Shown one piece after another: positions 55,142-64,000 of a stretch of DNA of 64,000 nucleotides (within the stretch, counting starts at the first letter, position 1; each line of letters opens with the position of its first letter). The position numbers and the translations under genes are program-made. Source of the stretch: Hyparrhenia diplandra (taxonomy: Eukaryota > Streptophyta > Magnoliopsida > Poales > Poaceae); NCBI GenBank assembly GCA_015847255.1, contig JADLZK010007840.1:700001-764000 (forward strand), in the 5' to 3' direction. The notes beneath the pieces are model-generated. The model was not told the origin of the DNA. It was given only the letters and a program-made list of their open reading frames with translations, and ran no database searches.

Positions 55142-55740
55142 TAATTCTGGAGAGGATGACCAGAGCAAAACTCCAGAGATTATTATAATGACAATTGGAC
55201 CTATTCCCTATTCTGCATCAAGTTTACTCACACGTCATTACGGAAAATAGTACGTCTAAATTAATCGCCTATACATGCGGATGAGTTTACATTACATTTA
55301 ACATTATCTGCAATGGTTTACATTACATAATTGTCAATCAGGCTAAAAAACTACTGAGTGTGTAAGACACCCATTCCATCTGAGATAACTGCTGTAATAC
55401 TCCCTATGTCTATGTATCGGTGCCGGTTTTATAGTGACCATTGTAGCAACGTACTCTCGGTAGCTCACATGTGTATTTATATGCAACGTGTACTTTCAAT
55501 GTCCAACATAGCGAGGACAGCTGAATAATCAATGAGACATAAAATCTGTTTGCTTATTATGACACCTATATATAGCTAGCCGTCCATCACCCAGCCATGA
55601 AAGGATTCTAACTCGTGGGGATGGATGCTTCAGGAGCTTTAGATCCAGCAGAGCTAAGTCACATAGATCCAAAAAGCACTATCCAGCTCTCTAGCTCTTT
55701 TAACCTGACCTCTATAGAAGGAAGAGTGCTTCTTTCTTCA
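55142..55740. other. AT-rich spacer, nothing firm
   Basis: TACTCCCTATGTCTATGTATC at 55,399 resembles one Stowaway-type end without a partner. The 86-codon frame 55,615-55,875 overlaps the B start (its end DAEAELAFSATQDRTWMLTL is B sequence) and is unsupported in other copies. Confidence 0.35.
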
Positions 55741-56590
55741 AAAGAGTGGAAGTTACATTTTTCCATTAACTTAAAAAAAATCCCAGCTCAAGACGCTGAA
55801 GCAGAGCTTGCATTTTCCGCAACTCAAGATAGGACATGGATGCTGACATTGACAAGCTCTAACTGTGGCTTCTGAACCTGAACACGAAGTAGAGATCTCA
55901 GCTGTGGTCGAAGGTGCAGCAGAACCATTTCCTCAGATTCAACACCGTCTTCATGGTTGTACACAGGTCAGTTCCTATCCTTCCAGGCAATTTAATTCGT
56001 CATCCTCCTGGGGCTCAGATCGGACAACCGACAAGGGCGCTGTGCTGGTGCTCACCTCGACTAGCTAGGAAGCCCGGCATGCCTCAAGTAACTCATGCTC
56101 CCTCTGGCACTCTTGTCCTCTGTGGAGCCAGAACAAGTACTACAAAGGAGGCGGAAGTACTGCCCTAGGCTAACACTGATCTGTAATTCCCGACACCTCC
56201 AAATCCTTGTAGTGCGTTGAACCAAAATGAAACGGTTAAAAAGGAAATTGAACTACTATGTGCCAAAATTTTTGTTCCTATACAACATCTGTGCATGATA
56301 CAAGTGACACTCAGTGCAGCGAAAGAGAGCTTATCATATATGTAGGATCCATCTAAACTGTCACAACACAAGGAATGAATGTCTTGTATATATTGATATT
56401 GATTGGAGAGTTGACGAGGTCCTCTGCTTGGATAAAATTCTACTTTATATATTTGCACCATTCTAATGTACATGCAACCAGCTTGTCTCAACCCATTTTA
56501 ATTCGGGATCTCAACTTTTTCATCGCGGAATCAAAATGCACTGATGATAGCTTTTACTATGTGCCACAGTCATTCTATTTAAGTTGACTA
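55741..56590 (+). repeat. B module, copy 4
   Basis: It runs from TTTTTCCATTAACTTAAAAA through AACTGTGGCTTCTGAACC (55,861), the HEVEISAVVEGAAEPFPQI frame, CCTCCAAATCCTTGTAGTGC (56,195) and TCATATATGTAGGATCC (56,333) to CTCAACTTTTTCATCGCGG. Frameshifts lie after the VEISA segment. Confidence 0.6.
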
Positions 56591-57060
56591 AACTTACAGA
56601 AAAAAAAAAATGTCAACGTCTACTTAGTACAAATCAGCCAATGACACATCATGATATACATTTGCACGATTTATTTATCCAGTGTCATAAATGATGTTAT
56701 ATTTTTACTGTAAAGTTGATCAAACTTTAATAAATAGTTTGACTTTAGTTGTGCATGACCTGCATGGAATGTCGACAGCTCGATGCAATGGATGAATGTG
56801 CTATCATGCGTGACTCCATGATCAAGAACAGATAATGCTAGATCCCAGCTAAAAAAACTGAAGCAGCTTCCCAAAAATACACGCTGAAGCAGCTTGCAGT
56901 TTCCACAAGTTGAGGTAAGATGGAAGTGGAAACAGCACACGAGTTGATCTGGCTTTGGTGATGATGCACGAGCAGCGCCTCTTCCTCAGATTAGACGAAT
57001 GTTCTTCGTCCCCACACAGCGCTGCTTTTGTATCACTGTTCCAGTGCTCACCTCAACTGG
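56591..57060 (+). repeat. B' module, copy 2, with Stowaway interior
   Basis: The stretch 56,636-56,755 is the interior of the Stowaway-like element seen at 14,512-14,706, without its ends. The stretch 56,755-57,060 matches 14,775-15,090 (GCTCGATGCAATGGATGAAT, TTGCAGTTTCCACAAGTTGA). Confidence 0.5.
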
Positions 57061-58180
57061 TAATGATTAATAAGTATATGACTAATGAGTTTATTTCTTG
57101 GTGTGTGTTTTTGTTTTATGTTTGGAGTGACGCTTCATTCTAGAAAGAAGTTGAAGCTCTGGATATTTCCCTTAATTGAAAAGGAAGATCCCAGCCCAAG
57201 ACACTAAAGCAGCTAGCATTTTCCGCAACTCAAGATAGGACATGGATCCTGCAAATGAGATGCTCTAACTGTGGCCTCTGACCTACAGCCTCCGTGCACA
57301 CGAAGTAGAGATCTCAGCTATGGAAGAACGTGAAGCAGAGCCTTTGCCTCAGATTGGACACCATCTTCCTGGTTGTACACAGGTCACTTCTATCCATTTT
57401 CCGGGAACTTTCGTCATCCTCCTCAACCTCAGATCGGCCAAGCGGCAACCACTGGTGGTGCTCACCTCGACTAGGCAGACCGGCATGCCTCAACTAACTC
57501 AGTGCTCCCTCGGGCGTTGTTGTCCACTGGTTAGGAGAATTCGAGCCAGAACAAGTACTAGAAAGGAGGCAGAAGTACTAACGTAGGCTACACTGATCTT
57601 TCCGACACCTCTAAATCCTAGTGTTCGTGGAACGAAACGAAACGGTTAAGATGAAAAATTTAACGCGATGTGCCATGATTTTTGTTCCTATACAACATCT
57701 GTGCGTGATACACGTCACATTCAGTGCAGCGAAACAGAGCTTATCATATATATAGGATCCATCTAAACTGTCACAACCCAAGGATAGAATGTCTTGTATA
57801 TATTGATTGGAGGGTAGTGTGCACTAGTGACAAGGTCCTCTCCTAGATAAAATTCTACTTGATATTTGCTCCATTTTGGTACACATGCAACCAGCTTGTT
57901 TCAATCCAGTTTAATTTGGGATCTCAATACTTCGTCACCGAATAAAAATGCACTGATGACAGCTTTACTGTGCGACGCATAAAATAATGCATTGCTAGTT
58001 ATTGCTTGTTTTTTTTTTTTGGTTAATATACAACAGGATGTCAGGATGAAGCATCCATGACAAACTAAGTGCCCGAAGACCCGTGCTGTCCGCGCTAAGG
58101 CTTGGACACGTAGCAATTTGGAGGCCATAGATTAGAAATCTCAAGTGCCTCTTTGTTAAACTAAATGAATCTTTTGTACT
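57061..58180 (+). repeat. B module, copy 5
   Basis: From GAGTTTATTTCTTGGTGTG, with AACTGTGGCCTCTGACCTAC at 57,262 and the frame VEISAMEEREAEPLPQI at 57,305-57,355. A 1 bp shift (ATCCATTTTCCGGG) leads to LRSAKRQPLVVLTS. The core CCTCTAAATCCTAGTG is at 57,607. It ends near CAATTTGGAGGCC at 58,115. A T13 run is at 58,008. Confidence 0.6.
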
Positions 58181-58940
58181 GTTCATTAGAAAACATATAA
58201 TTAAACCATTTGCACTGTTTGTCAGAAAACATAATTCAAAGCATGTTAGAAACTTAATAGTAGTAGAACAAATGTTCTTATCTACCTATCACTCATCCAA
58301 CTTATATAAGAAGCCCCCACTGCGCTGCATGCCACGCAGTCCACCATAAACATTTCATCATGCTTACATCTTTTCTTTGTGTACTGACCCAGATTAACAT
58401 TTTTCATGGGATGGTTGAAAAATGCTGAGTGAATTTGTCTAGCATAAACGAGCGAGGTCTGGGCAGTATTTTCAGGGTGGATAGGACGCAGTAGGATAGA
58501 AAAGAGGAGTATCAAAATTATGGTTGCTATTTCTAACAGACAGGGTTCCATTGATCGCAATTGCAAACCAGTTGCCTAATTTCAAGAAGTTGACAGGTCT
58601 GCGATTTGAGGGACGAAACTGGGTTTCACTGGTGGAGTTTGGACAAGACTATGTACAAGCAACAAGTGAACAAAGAAACCGTAGAGACAGAGATTAGCCA
58701 ACAAGTCTGGATCGTGTATTAATGTCAGGTGTTTATATTATTCATTCGTAGGCCAACTGATATACTAGTGGGTAGGGGCACGAAATGTTATCATTGATAT
58801 ATTTGTACTGATTGCTGACAGAAAAGCTTTTTTTTTTATTCGTGTCAACTACTCCATCTCGTGGTTCAGTTGGTAAAACTATATGTGTGCACTGTTGGAC
58901 TAAACTGTTGTGTAGGCTGTTCGGTTAGGATCTTGTCAGT
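58181..58940 (+). repeat. A1 unit, copy 6
   Basis: The TATA box CTTATATAAG is at 58,301-58,310, followed by AAGCCCCCACTGCGCTGC. The motif is altered to GGATAGGACGCAGTAGGATA at 58,479-58,498. The second block GACAGGGTTCCATTGATCGC is at 58,541, then AATTTCAAGAAGTTGACAGG. The tail has ATTCGTAGGCCAACTGATAT. Confidence 0.6.
58301..58310 (+). promoter_or_regulatory. TATA box of A1 copy 6
   Basis: CTTATATAAG preceded by CTATCACTCATCCAA and followed by AAGCCCCC. Confidence 0.5.
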
Positions 58941-59095
58941 AAAGATCTGGAGTCATCTTACTATTACAAATTGGAGTCTCCAACGGAGGCTCAATATTAA
59001 TCCCTCACCAAACGCCTAGAAAAAAAGATAAATGCTAGAAAATCTCACATTAATCAAAAAACATCTGGCCATCAATCAAAAGACTTAAACGTCAA
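58941..59095 (+). repeat. Single diverged copy of the 8,935-9,687 repeat
   Basis: It shares TTACTATTACAAATTGGAG, TCTCACATTAATCAAAAAAC and CATCTGGCC with the three-copy repeat at 8,930-9,687. Confidence 0.5.
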
Positions 59096-60010
59096 CAAAC
59101 ATTGATCTATGCAGCCTCCATGGACACAAAGTAGAGGTCTCAGCTTTGGAAGAACGTGCAGCAGAGCCTCTTCCTCAAATGCAACAGCATGTTCTTGGTT
59201 TTACACTGGGCACTTCCTATCTTTCGTGTCACTTTTGTCATCCTCCTCGCCCTCAGATCAGACAAGCGACAGGGAGGTGCTCCCTCGGGCGCTGTTGTCC
59301 TTGAGTTATGACTTATGAGAATTGGAACCGGAAGAAGTAAGTGAAAGGAGGCTAAAAACAGTAACACTGATCATTCCGACACCTCCAAATCCTAGTAATG
59401 CGCGTTGAACCAAAATGAAACCATTAAGAAGGAAGTTGTAAAAACTATGTGCCATAATTTTTGTTCCTATACAACATCTGCGCATGATACAAAAGTGACA
59501 CTCACTGCAGGGAACGAGAGCTTATATCATATATATATAGGGTCCATCTAAACTGTCACAATGCAAGGACTGAATTTCTTATATATATTGATTGGAGGGT
59601 AGTGTACTAGTGACGAGGTCCTCTGTTTCGATAAAATTCTACTTGATATTTGCACCGTTCTAGTATACACGCACCATCTTGTTTCAACCCATTTTAATTC
59701 GGGATCTCAACCTTTTCGTCACTGAATCAAAATGCACTGATGACAGCTTTAGTATGCCACCCATAAAATGCACTGGTAGTGATTGCTTGATTTTTTTTTG
59801 TTACTATACAGCAGGGATGAAGCATATCCATGAGAAACTAAGTGCCCAAAGACCCTTGATGTCAGCGCTAGAGCTTGGACACGTGGCAATTTGGAGGCCT
59901 TAGATTAGAAATCGCAATTGCGTCTTTGTTAAACTAAAGCAATCAGTATATATATTTTCGGCATTACAATATATTCATTCTTAGTTCTTTTTTTAATTAT
60001 ATAGCTGAAA
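59096..60010 (+). repeat. B module, copy 6
   Basis: It starts inside the module (TGCAGCCTCCATGGACACAA) and follows copy 2 closely: CCTCCAAATCCTAGTAATGC (59,383), TATATATATAGGGTCCATC (59,532), TTCGGGATCTCAACC (59,698), GGACACGTGGCAATTTGG (59,877), then CAATCAGTATATATATTTTC. Frames are broken. Confidence 0.6.
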
Positions 60011-60282
60011 AAGAAACATGACAAGGAAACATGAGTACATTCTATCACTGAAAAAGGACATGCACTATTTTAACATAATGATATTATGTGAAGAATTTAC
60101 TGACAACTGAAGGTAGCAATACTAGCAATATTTTCTACTCTTCTCCGGAAAACATAAATGCATGCATGAAGCACTGTAGGAAACTTAATTGTACAACAAT
60201 TATTCATAGAACACATATCAGCTATCACTCATCCAACATATAAAGAAGCTACACCCTAGGCACGCCCATAAACATTTCCTCC
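60011..60282 (+). repeat. A2 unit, copy 8, cut by element 4
   Basis: The promoter region has CTCTTCTCCGGAAAACATAA. The TATA box CATATAAAG is at 60,236-60,244 with AAGCTACACCCTAGGCACGC. It continues to CATAAACATTTCCTCC and stops at 60,282, where the LTR of element 4 starts. The motif would lie about 60 bp further and is absent. Confidence 0.62.
60236..60244 (+). promoter_or_regulatory. TATA box of A2 copy 8
   Basis: CATATAAAG preceded by CAGCTATCACTCATCCAA. It is oriented toward element 4 and could drive read-through into its LTR. Confidence 0.5.
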
Positions 60283-60761
60283 TATTGGGCTCTAACTTTG
60301 ATTTCTCGTATAAAACTTTCGCCCTGGACCTTGACAGTTTCAGGATACAAAATCCAGTCACAAGAAAGGAGCGGAATTCAAAAGATTAAAGGAAGCTTGC
60401 AAGACTAAGATGGCTTCGCAAGAACAACAAAATGAAAGATACAGAGGATCGAAGTAAAGGAGTCGTTTAAGATGGTCGGAACGGCTTCGCCACAAAATAG
60501 GATATCATCTCCGGCGAGCAAAAAAAGGCAGCGCGGAGATGAAGACCATGAGAGAAGCATAGCGAAGATGGGGATACGTCTTCGCTAGAATAGTTATGAC
60601 TTAGAAGTTCATTTCGATTCTTAACATTTTTGTACAATCTGCGAAGTCAGGGGGGACCTATAAATACCCCCCCCGACCTCCCTCATATCAGGCATGTTGA
60701 ATGGCCTCTTGTAAAACCATATCATCATCAATAATGTGTTGAGCTGAGCAATCACCCAACA
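60283..60761 (+). mobile_element. Element 4 5' LTR (Tat-type Ty3/gypsy, ~479 bp)
   Basis: It starts TATTGGGCTCTAACTTTG (TG mutated to TA) and ends AATCACCCAACA. A TATA box CCTATAAATACC lies at 60,657-60,668 within a GACCTATAAATACCCCCC context. A poly(A) signal-like AATAATG follows. CGAAG words are frequent, as in the partial LTR at 54,862. Confidence 0.75.
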
Positions 60762-60764
60762 TCT

Positions 60765-60778
60765 TAGCGCCCACCGTT
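60765..60778 (+). promoter_or_regulatory. Primer binding site of element 4
   Basis: TAGCGCCCACCGTT follows the LTR by 3 bp. The GCGCCCACCGT type is characteristic of Tat-lineage elements, with changes in the 3' part. Confidence 0.6.
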
Positions 60779-60817
60779 TGTGTGAGCAACGATCTATCCC
60801 ACGACCTTCAAGAAATC

Positions 60818-62290
60818 ATGGGAAGACCTCCCAAGAACAAGTCAGCAACTCCCACTGAAGAAGCAACAACTACAGAGAATGAAGCACCAAGAGCAAGCGG
60901 AGACACCGCTCCTAAAGAAACTATCCCAAGCGAAGATCAAAATGAAGAAGCAAGAAAACTCCAAGAACTAGAGGGAGAACTTATCAAGAAACGTAAAGAA
61001 CTCGAAGTTTGCAAAGCCGTAACAAGAGAAAAGACTCTCAAACAAAAGAATTGAAGAGGCCGAAGCAGAGTTAAAAAGATTAAGCGAAGAACTCAACAAC
61101 CAAGACCGCTTGAAGTCATCATAACTGGCGAAGTCAAAATTGACCAAAACAATGAAAAGGCAATAGTCACAGTTGATCCGGAGTCTCCACTATCAATAGA
61201 CTTACAAACAGCAAAATGGCCAAAAGGCTTCAAGTTCAATATCATACCAACTTATGAAGGTTTGACAGATCCAAGACAATTCTTGATGAGCTTTGAAGCA
61301 GCTGTTGAATCAGGAGGAGGAGACGACAGAATGCTAGCAAAGGCACTCATAATGGCAATGAAAGGGCCAGCACAAAAATGGTATGCTTCACTAAAGCCAA
61401 GATCTCAGAAAAGTTGGGAACAACTTCGAAACTACCTTGTTAGTCAACTTTCAAGGATTCCAAAGATACTGAGGCCTAACAAGTGATGACCTGTTTGATA
61501 TCAAGCAATATCCGAAGGAACCAATAATCCAAAGACTACAAACGATTCATCCAAATGAAGACACTGATTTCGAAGTCTCGACGGTTGTCATCATCGCTGC
61601 AATAAGAGGCCTTCGGCCGGACAACCGTCTCTCGCGCACCTCAAAAGAGAAAGACCAACAACTGTTGCACAACTATCTGAAGAAATCCAAAAATATGCAA
61701 GATCGGACGATGATTCGGGGGAAGAAAATCGAAGAAGAAAATACACGAGAGAAATCAAGCAAGGGCCGAACAATGATTCTGGGCAATACAATTCGGCGAA
61801 GACCATATTACAACCAAAGTATCAACCACCACCGCATAAACCAAATCAACAATGAACAAAGCGAAGACAACAACCAGGCACAGAACAATCAGCGAAGCCA
61901 ATTTAATGGAAGAAACTTCAATAACAGCCAGAGAGGAGGATTCAACCAAAGGTTTGGAGAAAGAAGAATACCGAAACCTGAAGAAATGTATTGCATCATA
62001 CATGGCAAAGCGGCAGGACACACGTCAAAAATGTGCCCAATGGTGAAGAAATGCATAGAGCAACTACAGCAAGAAGGCAAATCAATGCAGAACCAAAGAT
62101 CAATAAACTTCTTATCCCAAGCAAGCACTTCACAAAATCAAGCATACTTTGATCCAAGCTACAATCACCAAGCATTACAGGGGCCACCTCCGATATACAA
62201 TTGCCAACCACTTGCAATAGTTCCACCACAATGGACACAGGCACAAAATTCACAACCCGAAGCTTCGGTAGCAAACAACACACCAAATAT
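60818..62290 (+). pseudogene. Element 4 gag (frameshifted)
   Basis: From ATG at 60,818 the frame reads GRPPKNKSATPTEEA, with a Glu/Lys-rich coiled-coil region (EARKLQELEGELIKKRKELE) to 61,054, then a frameshift. The Retrotrans_gag core is at 61,262-61,486 (DPRQFLMSFEAAVESGGGDD, then MAMKGPAQKWYASLKP). In the 61,665-62,615 frame a zinc-knuckle-like C-x2-H-x6-H-x4-C (CIIHGKAAGHTSKMC) lies at about 61,990-62,035, followed by a Gln/Asn-rich tail. Several indels break the polyprotein. Confidence 0.82.
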
Positions 62291-62539
62291 TCAAAACAAC
62301 GCTTCGCTAAGCGGTGTCAACGCAGCAAGGGGCAGAATAATGACAATATGCGGAGGTAATAGCATAGAACATGCAACAAACAACGATAGAAGAAATTACT
62401 TCCGGAAGGGTCAACGCGATAACAATGGAAGGGCCGTACAAAAAGACAAGATGGTCACACCAACCAATCATATTCACAGAACAAGACATGAAACTCAAAG
62501 ATTATCCACACATGGATGCCATGGTCATAGAGGCAAACA

Positions 62540-62880
62540 TCGATGGTGGGATGTCACAAAAATCTTAGTAGATGGCGGAAGCTCTGCTAGACATACTCTT
62601 CGTGATCAACATTAGATGCAATGGATATAAAAAGGCAAAATCGGGAAGAGCGAGTATCCATTAGTTGGCTTCGGAGGAAAAAGGATAAATTCAATTGGAA
62701 GAATCGTATTACCAGTATCTTTCAAAACACAGAATAATGCAAGAACAGAACAAGTGGCATTCGATGTTGTTGAGATGCACAGCCAATATAATGCAATCTT
62801 TGGAAGAGGAAGTTTGAACATCTTCGAAGCAGTAATCAACTATTCCTACCTGTGCATGAAAGTTCCAGCAATCAATGGGC
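62540..62880 (+). pseudogene. Element 4 aspartic protease
   Basis: KILVDGGSSA at about 62,560-62,590 carries the D-G-G-S-S active-site variant common in Tat-type proteases. After a frameshift, VAFDVVEMHSQYNAIFGRGS and LNIFEAVINYSYLCMKVP (62,754-62,870) follow, the conserved C-terminal part with the I-x-G-R motif. Confidence 0.75.
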
Positions 62881-63109
62881 CAATATCAATTCATGGAAAC
62901 CAAACAGAAGCAAGGAATATTGAGAAAGATTCAAATCCAGCTCAAAGAAACATTCTCGCCATCGAAGAAATTGAAAACGAAGACGAAACAGAAAGTGCGA
63001 AGTCACAGAAGAAAGCGAAGACATGCCACAAAGCAGAGACTAAGGAAGTCTTGCTAGATCCTATGGTAGCAAAAAAAAAAAGTCATCATTGGTGCCAACT
63101 TAACCAAAG

Positions 63110-64000
63110 AAGAAGAAGAACAACTCATCGGATTTTTGAGAAGCAACCAAGACGTCTTCGCATGGTCCGCAAAGGATCTAGAGGGAGTCAGTAGAGAAAT
63201 TATTGAGCACCGTCTAAACATTGACCCAAACATCAGACCGAAGAAACAAAAACTACGAAAGATATCTGAAGACGTAATACCGCCGCGAAGGCGAAGTACA
63301 AAGACTATTAGGCGCCAAAGTCATAAGAGAAGTCCAATTCACAACTTGATTGGCAAACATTGTAATGGTAAGAAAAAGCAACGGAAGATGGAGAATGTGC
63401 ATAGATTTCACAGATCTCAACAAAGCTTGCCCCAAGGACAATTTCCCATTACCAAGAATCGACACATTAGTCGACCAAGCTGCGAGGAAGCAAAATGCTA
63501 AGTTTCCTTGATTGTTTCTCGGGATATCATCAAATATACATGAAGAAGGAAGATGAAGAAAAAAGACAAGTTTTATAACACCATTCGGAACCTACTGTTT
63601 CCAAAGAATGGCGAAGGGGCTTCGCAAATTTGGATCAAGTTTTATAAGAATGACCTCGGTGGCTCTCAAAGATCAAATTGGAGACAACCTTTTGGCATAT
63701 GTTGACGACATAATTGTGAAAAGCAAAAGCGTGAAGACCATTTGAAAGATCTCGAAGGAAACTTTCGAGAATTTGAGAAAATCAAATCTCAAACTCAATC
63801 CTGAAAAAATGTACTTTTCGGAGTTCAAAAAGGCAAAATACTTGGATGCATAGTCTCAAAGAAAAGGGATGACCCAAACCTAGAGAAGATAAAAGCAATC
63901 ATGCAAGCGAAGTTCCAAAGAATATAAAAGACATCCAAAAGTTAACAGGAAGGTTGGCTTATTTGAACCGGTTCATATCAAAGTCACAGAAAAAAGCTTC
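63110..64000 (+). pseudogene. Element 4 reverse transcriptase, cut by the window edge
   Basis: The RT leader SNQDVFAWSAKDLEGVSRE is at 63,142-63,198. NIVMVRKSNGRWRMCIDFTD and LNKACPKDNFPLPRID follow at 63,358-63,465 in another frame. LAYVDDIIVKSK, with the catalytic YVDD, is at about 63,692-63,727. KLNPEKC-type sequence and LGCIVSK are near 63,795-63,860, then LTGRLAYLNRFISKS at the edge. Frameshifts recur every 100-300 bp. RNase H, integrase and the 3' LTR lie beyond the window. Confidence 0.85.

Noticed and set aside
1..64000. CRISPR arrays, bacterial operons, rRNA or tRNA genes
   Set aside because: No regularly spaced short repeats, ribosome-binding sites or cloverleaf genes were seen. 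The only tRNA-like signal is the B box of the SINE at 1,338-1,349, plus retrotransposon primer sites.

Overview
This window comes from a plant nuclear genome, most likely a grass. The evidence is its retrotransposons: an Athila-like Ty3/gypsy family primed by tRNA-Asp, a Tat-type Ty3/gypsy element, a long solo LTR of the kind seen in Tekay-type elements, LINE ORF2 fragments with the plant zf-RVT module, and Stowaway-like, CACTA-like and fold-back elements. I see no intact host protein-coding gene, no rRNA or tRNA gene and no CRISPR array. Almost every short ORF is a chance reading of repeats.

Flanks (1-20,805 and 45,688-60,282). Both flanks are one locally duplicated array. Its main modules are short, promoter-bearing units in three variants, called A1, A2 and A3 here. 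A typical A unit has a conserved ~100-130 bp upstream region and a TATA box in a fixed context (ATCCAAC-TATATAA-AGAAGCTCCACC). After a 5' segment comes a strongly conserved internal motif, consensus GATGGGATGCACTGGGATAG, 120-190 bp downstream of the TATA box. A second conserved block follows (GACATGATCTC...GAGCTGCCCAAC...AAGCTGAT). About 15 TATA boxes and about 16 motif copies are visible, all on the plus strand except one clean inverted unit at 20,036-20,340. Indels disrupt every reading frame through the units, so they look like non-coding transcription units, mostly decaying. Interspersed are longer B modules (~0.9-1.2 kb, at least six copies plus two diverged B' copies), one of which keeps a 144-codon frame, and smaller shared C and D segments. 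The layout resembles the clustered long non-coding precursors of reproductive phasiRNAs in grasses. The internal motif partly resembles a miR2118 target site. This is a hypothesis, not an identification.

Centre (20,806-45,687). A nest of LTR retrotransposons has inserted into the array. Element 2 (minus strand, Athila-like, gag-PR-RT-RH-IN with frameshifts) spans 27,435-45,687. It is interrupted by a 3.5 kb solo LTR in pol (31,493-34,999, TSD CTTGG) and by non-autonomous element 3 in its 5' LTR (38,820-44,748, TSD GTCAC). Element 1 (20,806-27,434, plus strand, gag/protease remnant only) lies head-on against a stub of element 2's 3' LTR.

Other insertions into the array include a 1,372 bp solo LTR (4,192-5,563, TSD GCGTA), a tRNA-related SINE (1,261-1,368), LINE fragments (12,639-13,440; 47,369-47,454; 51,765-52,200), a 361 bp fold-back MITE (3,338-3,698) and several GC-rich captured pieces. 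The right edge (60,283 to the window end) is the 5' LTR, gag, protease and part of the RT of a Tat-type Ty3/gypsy element, which truncates the last A unit.
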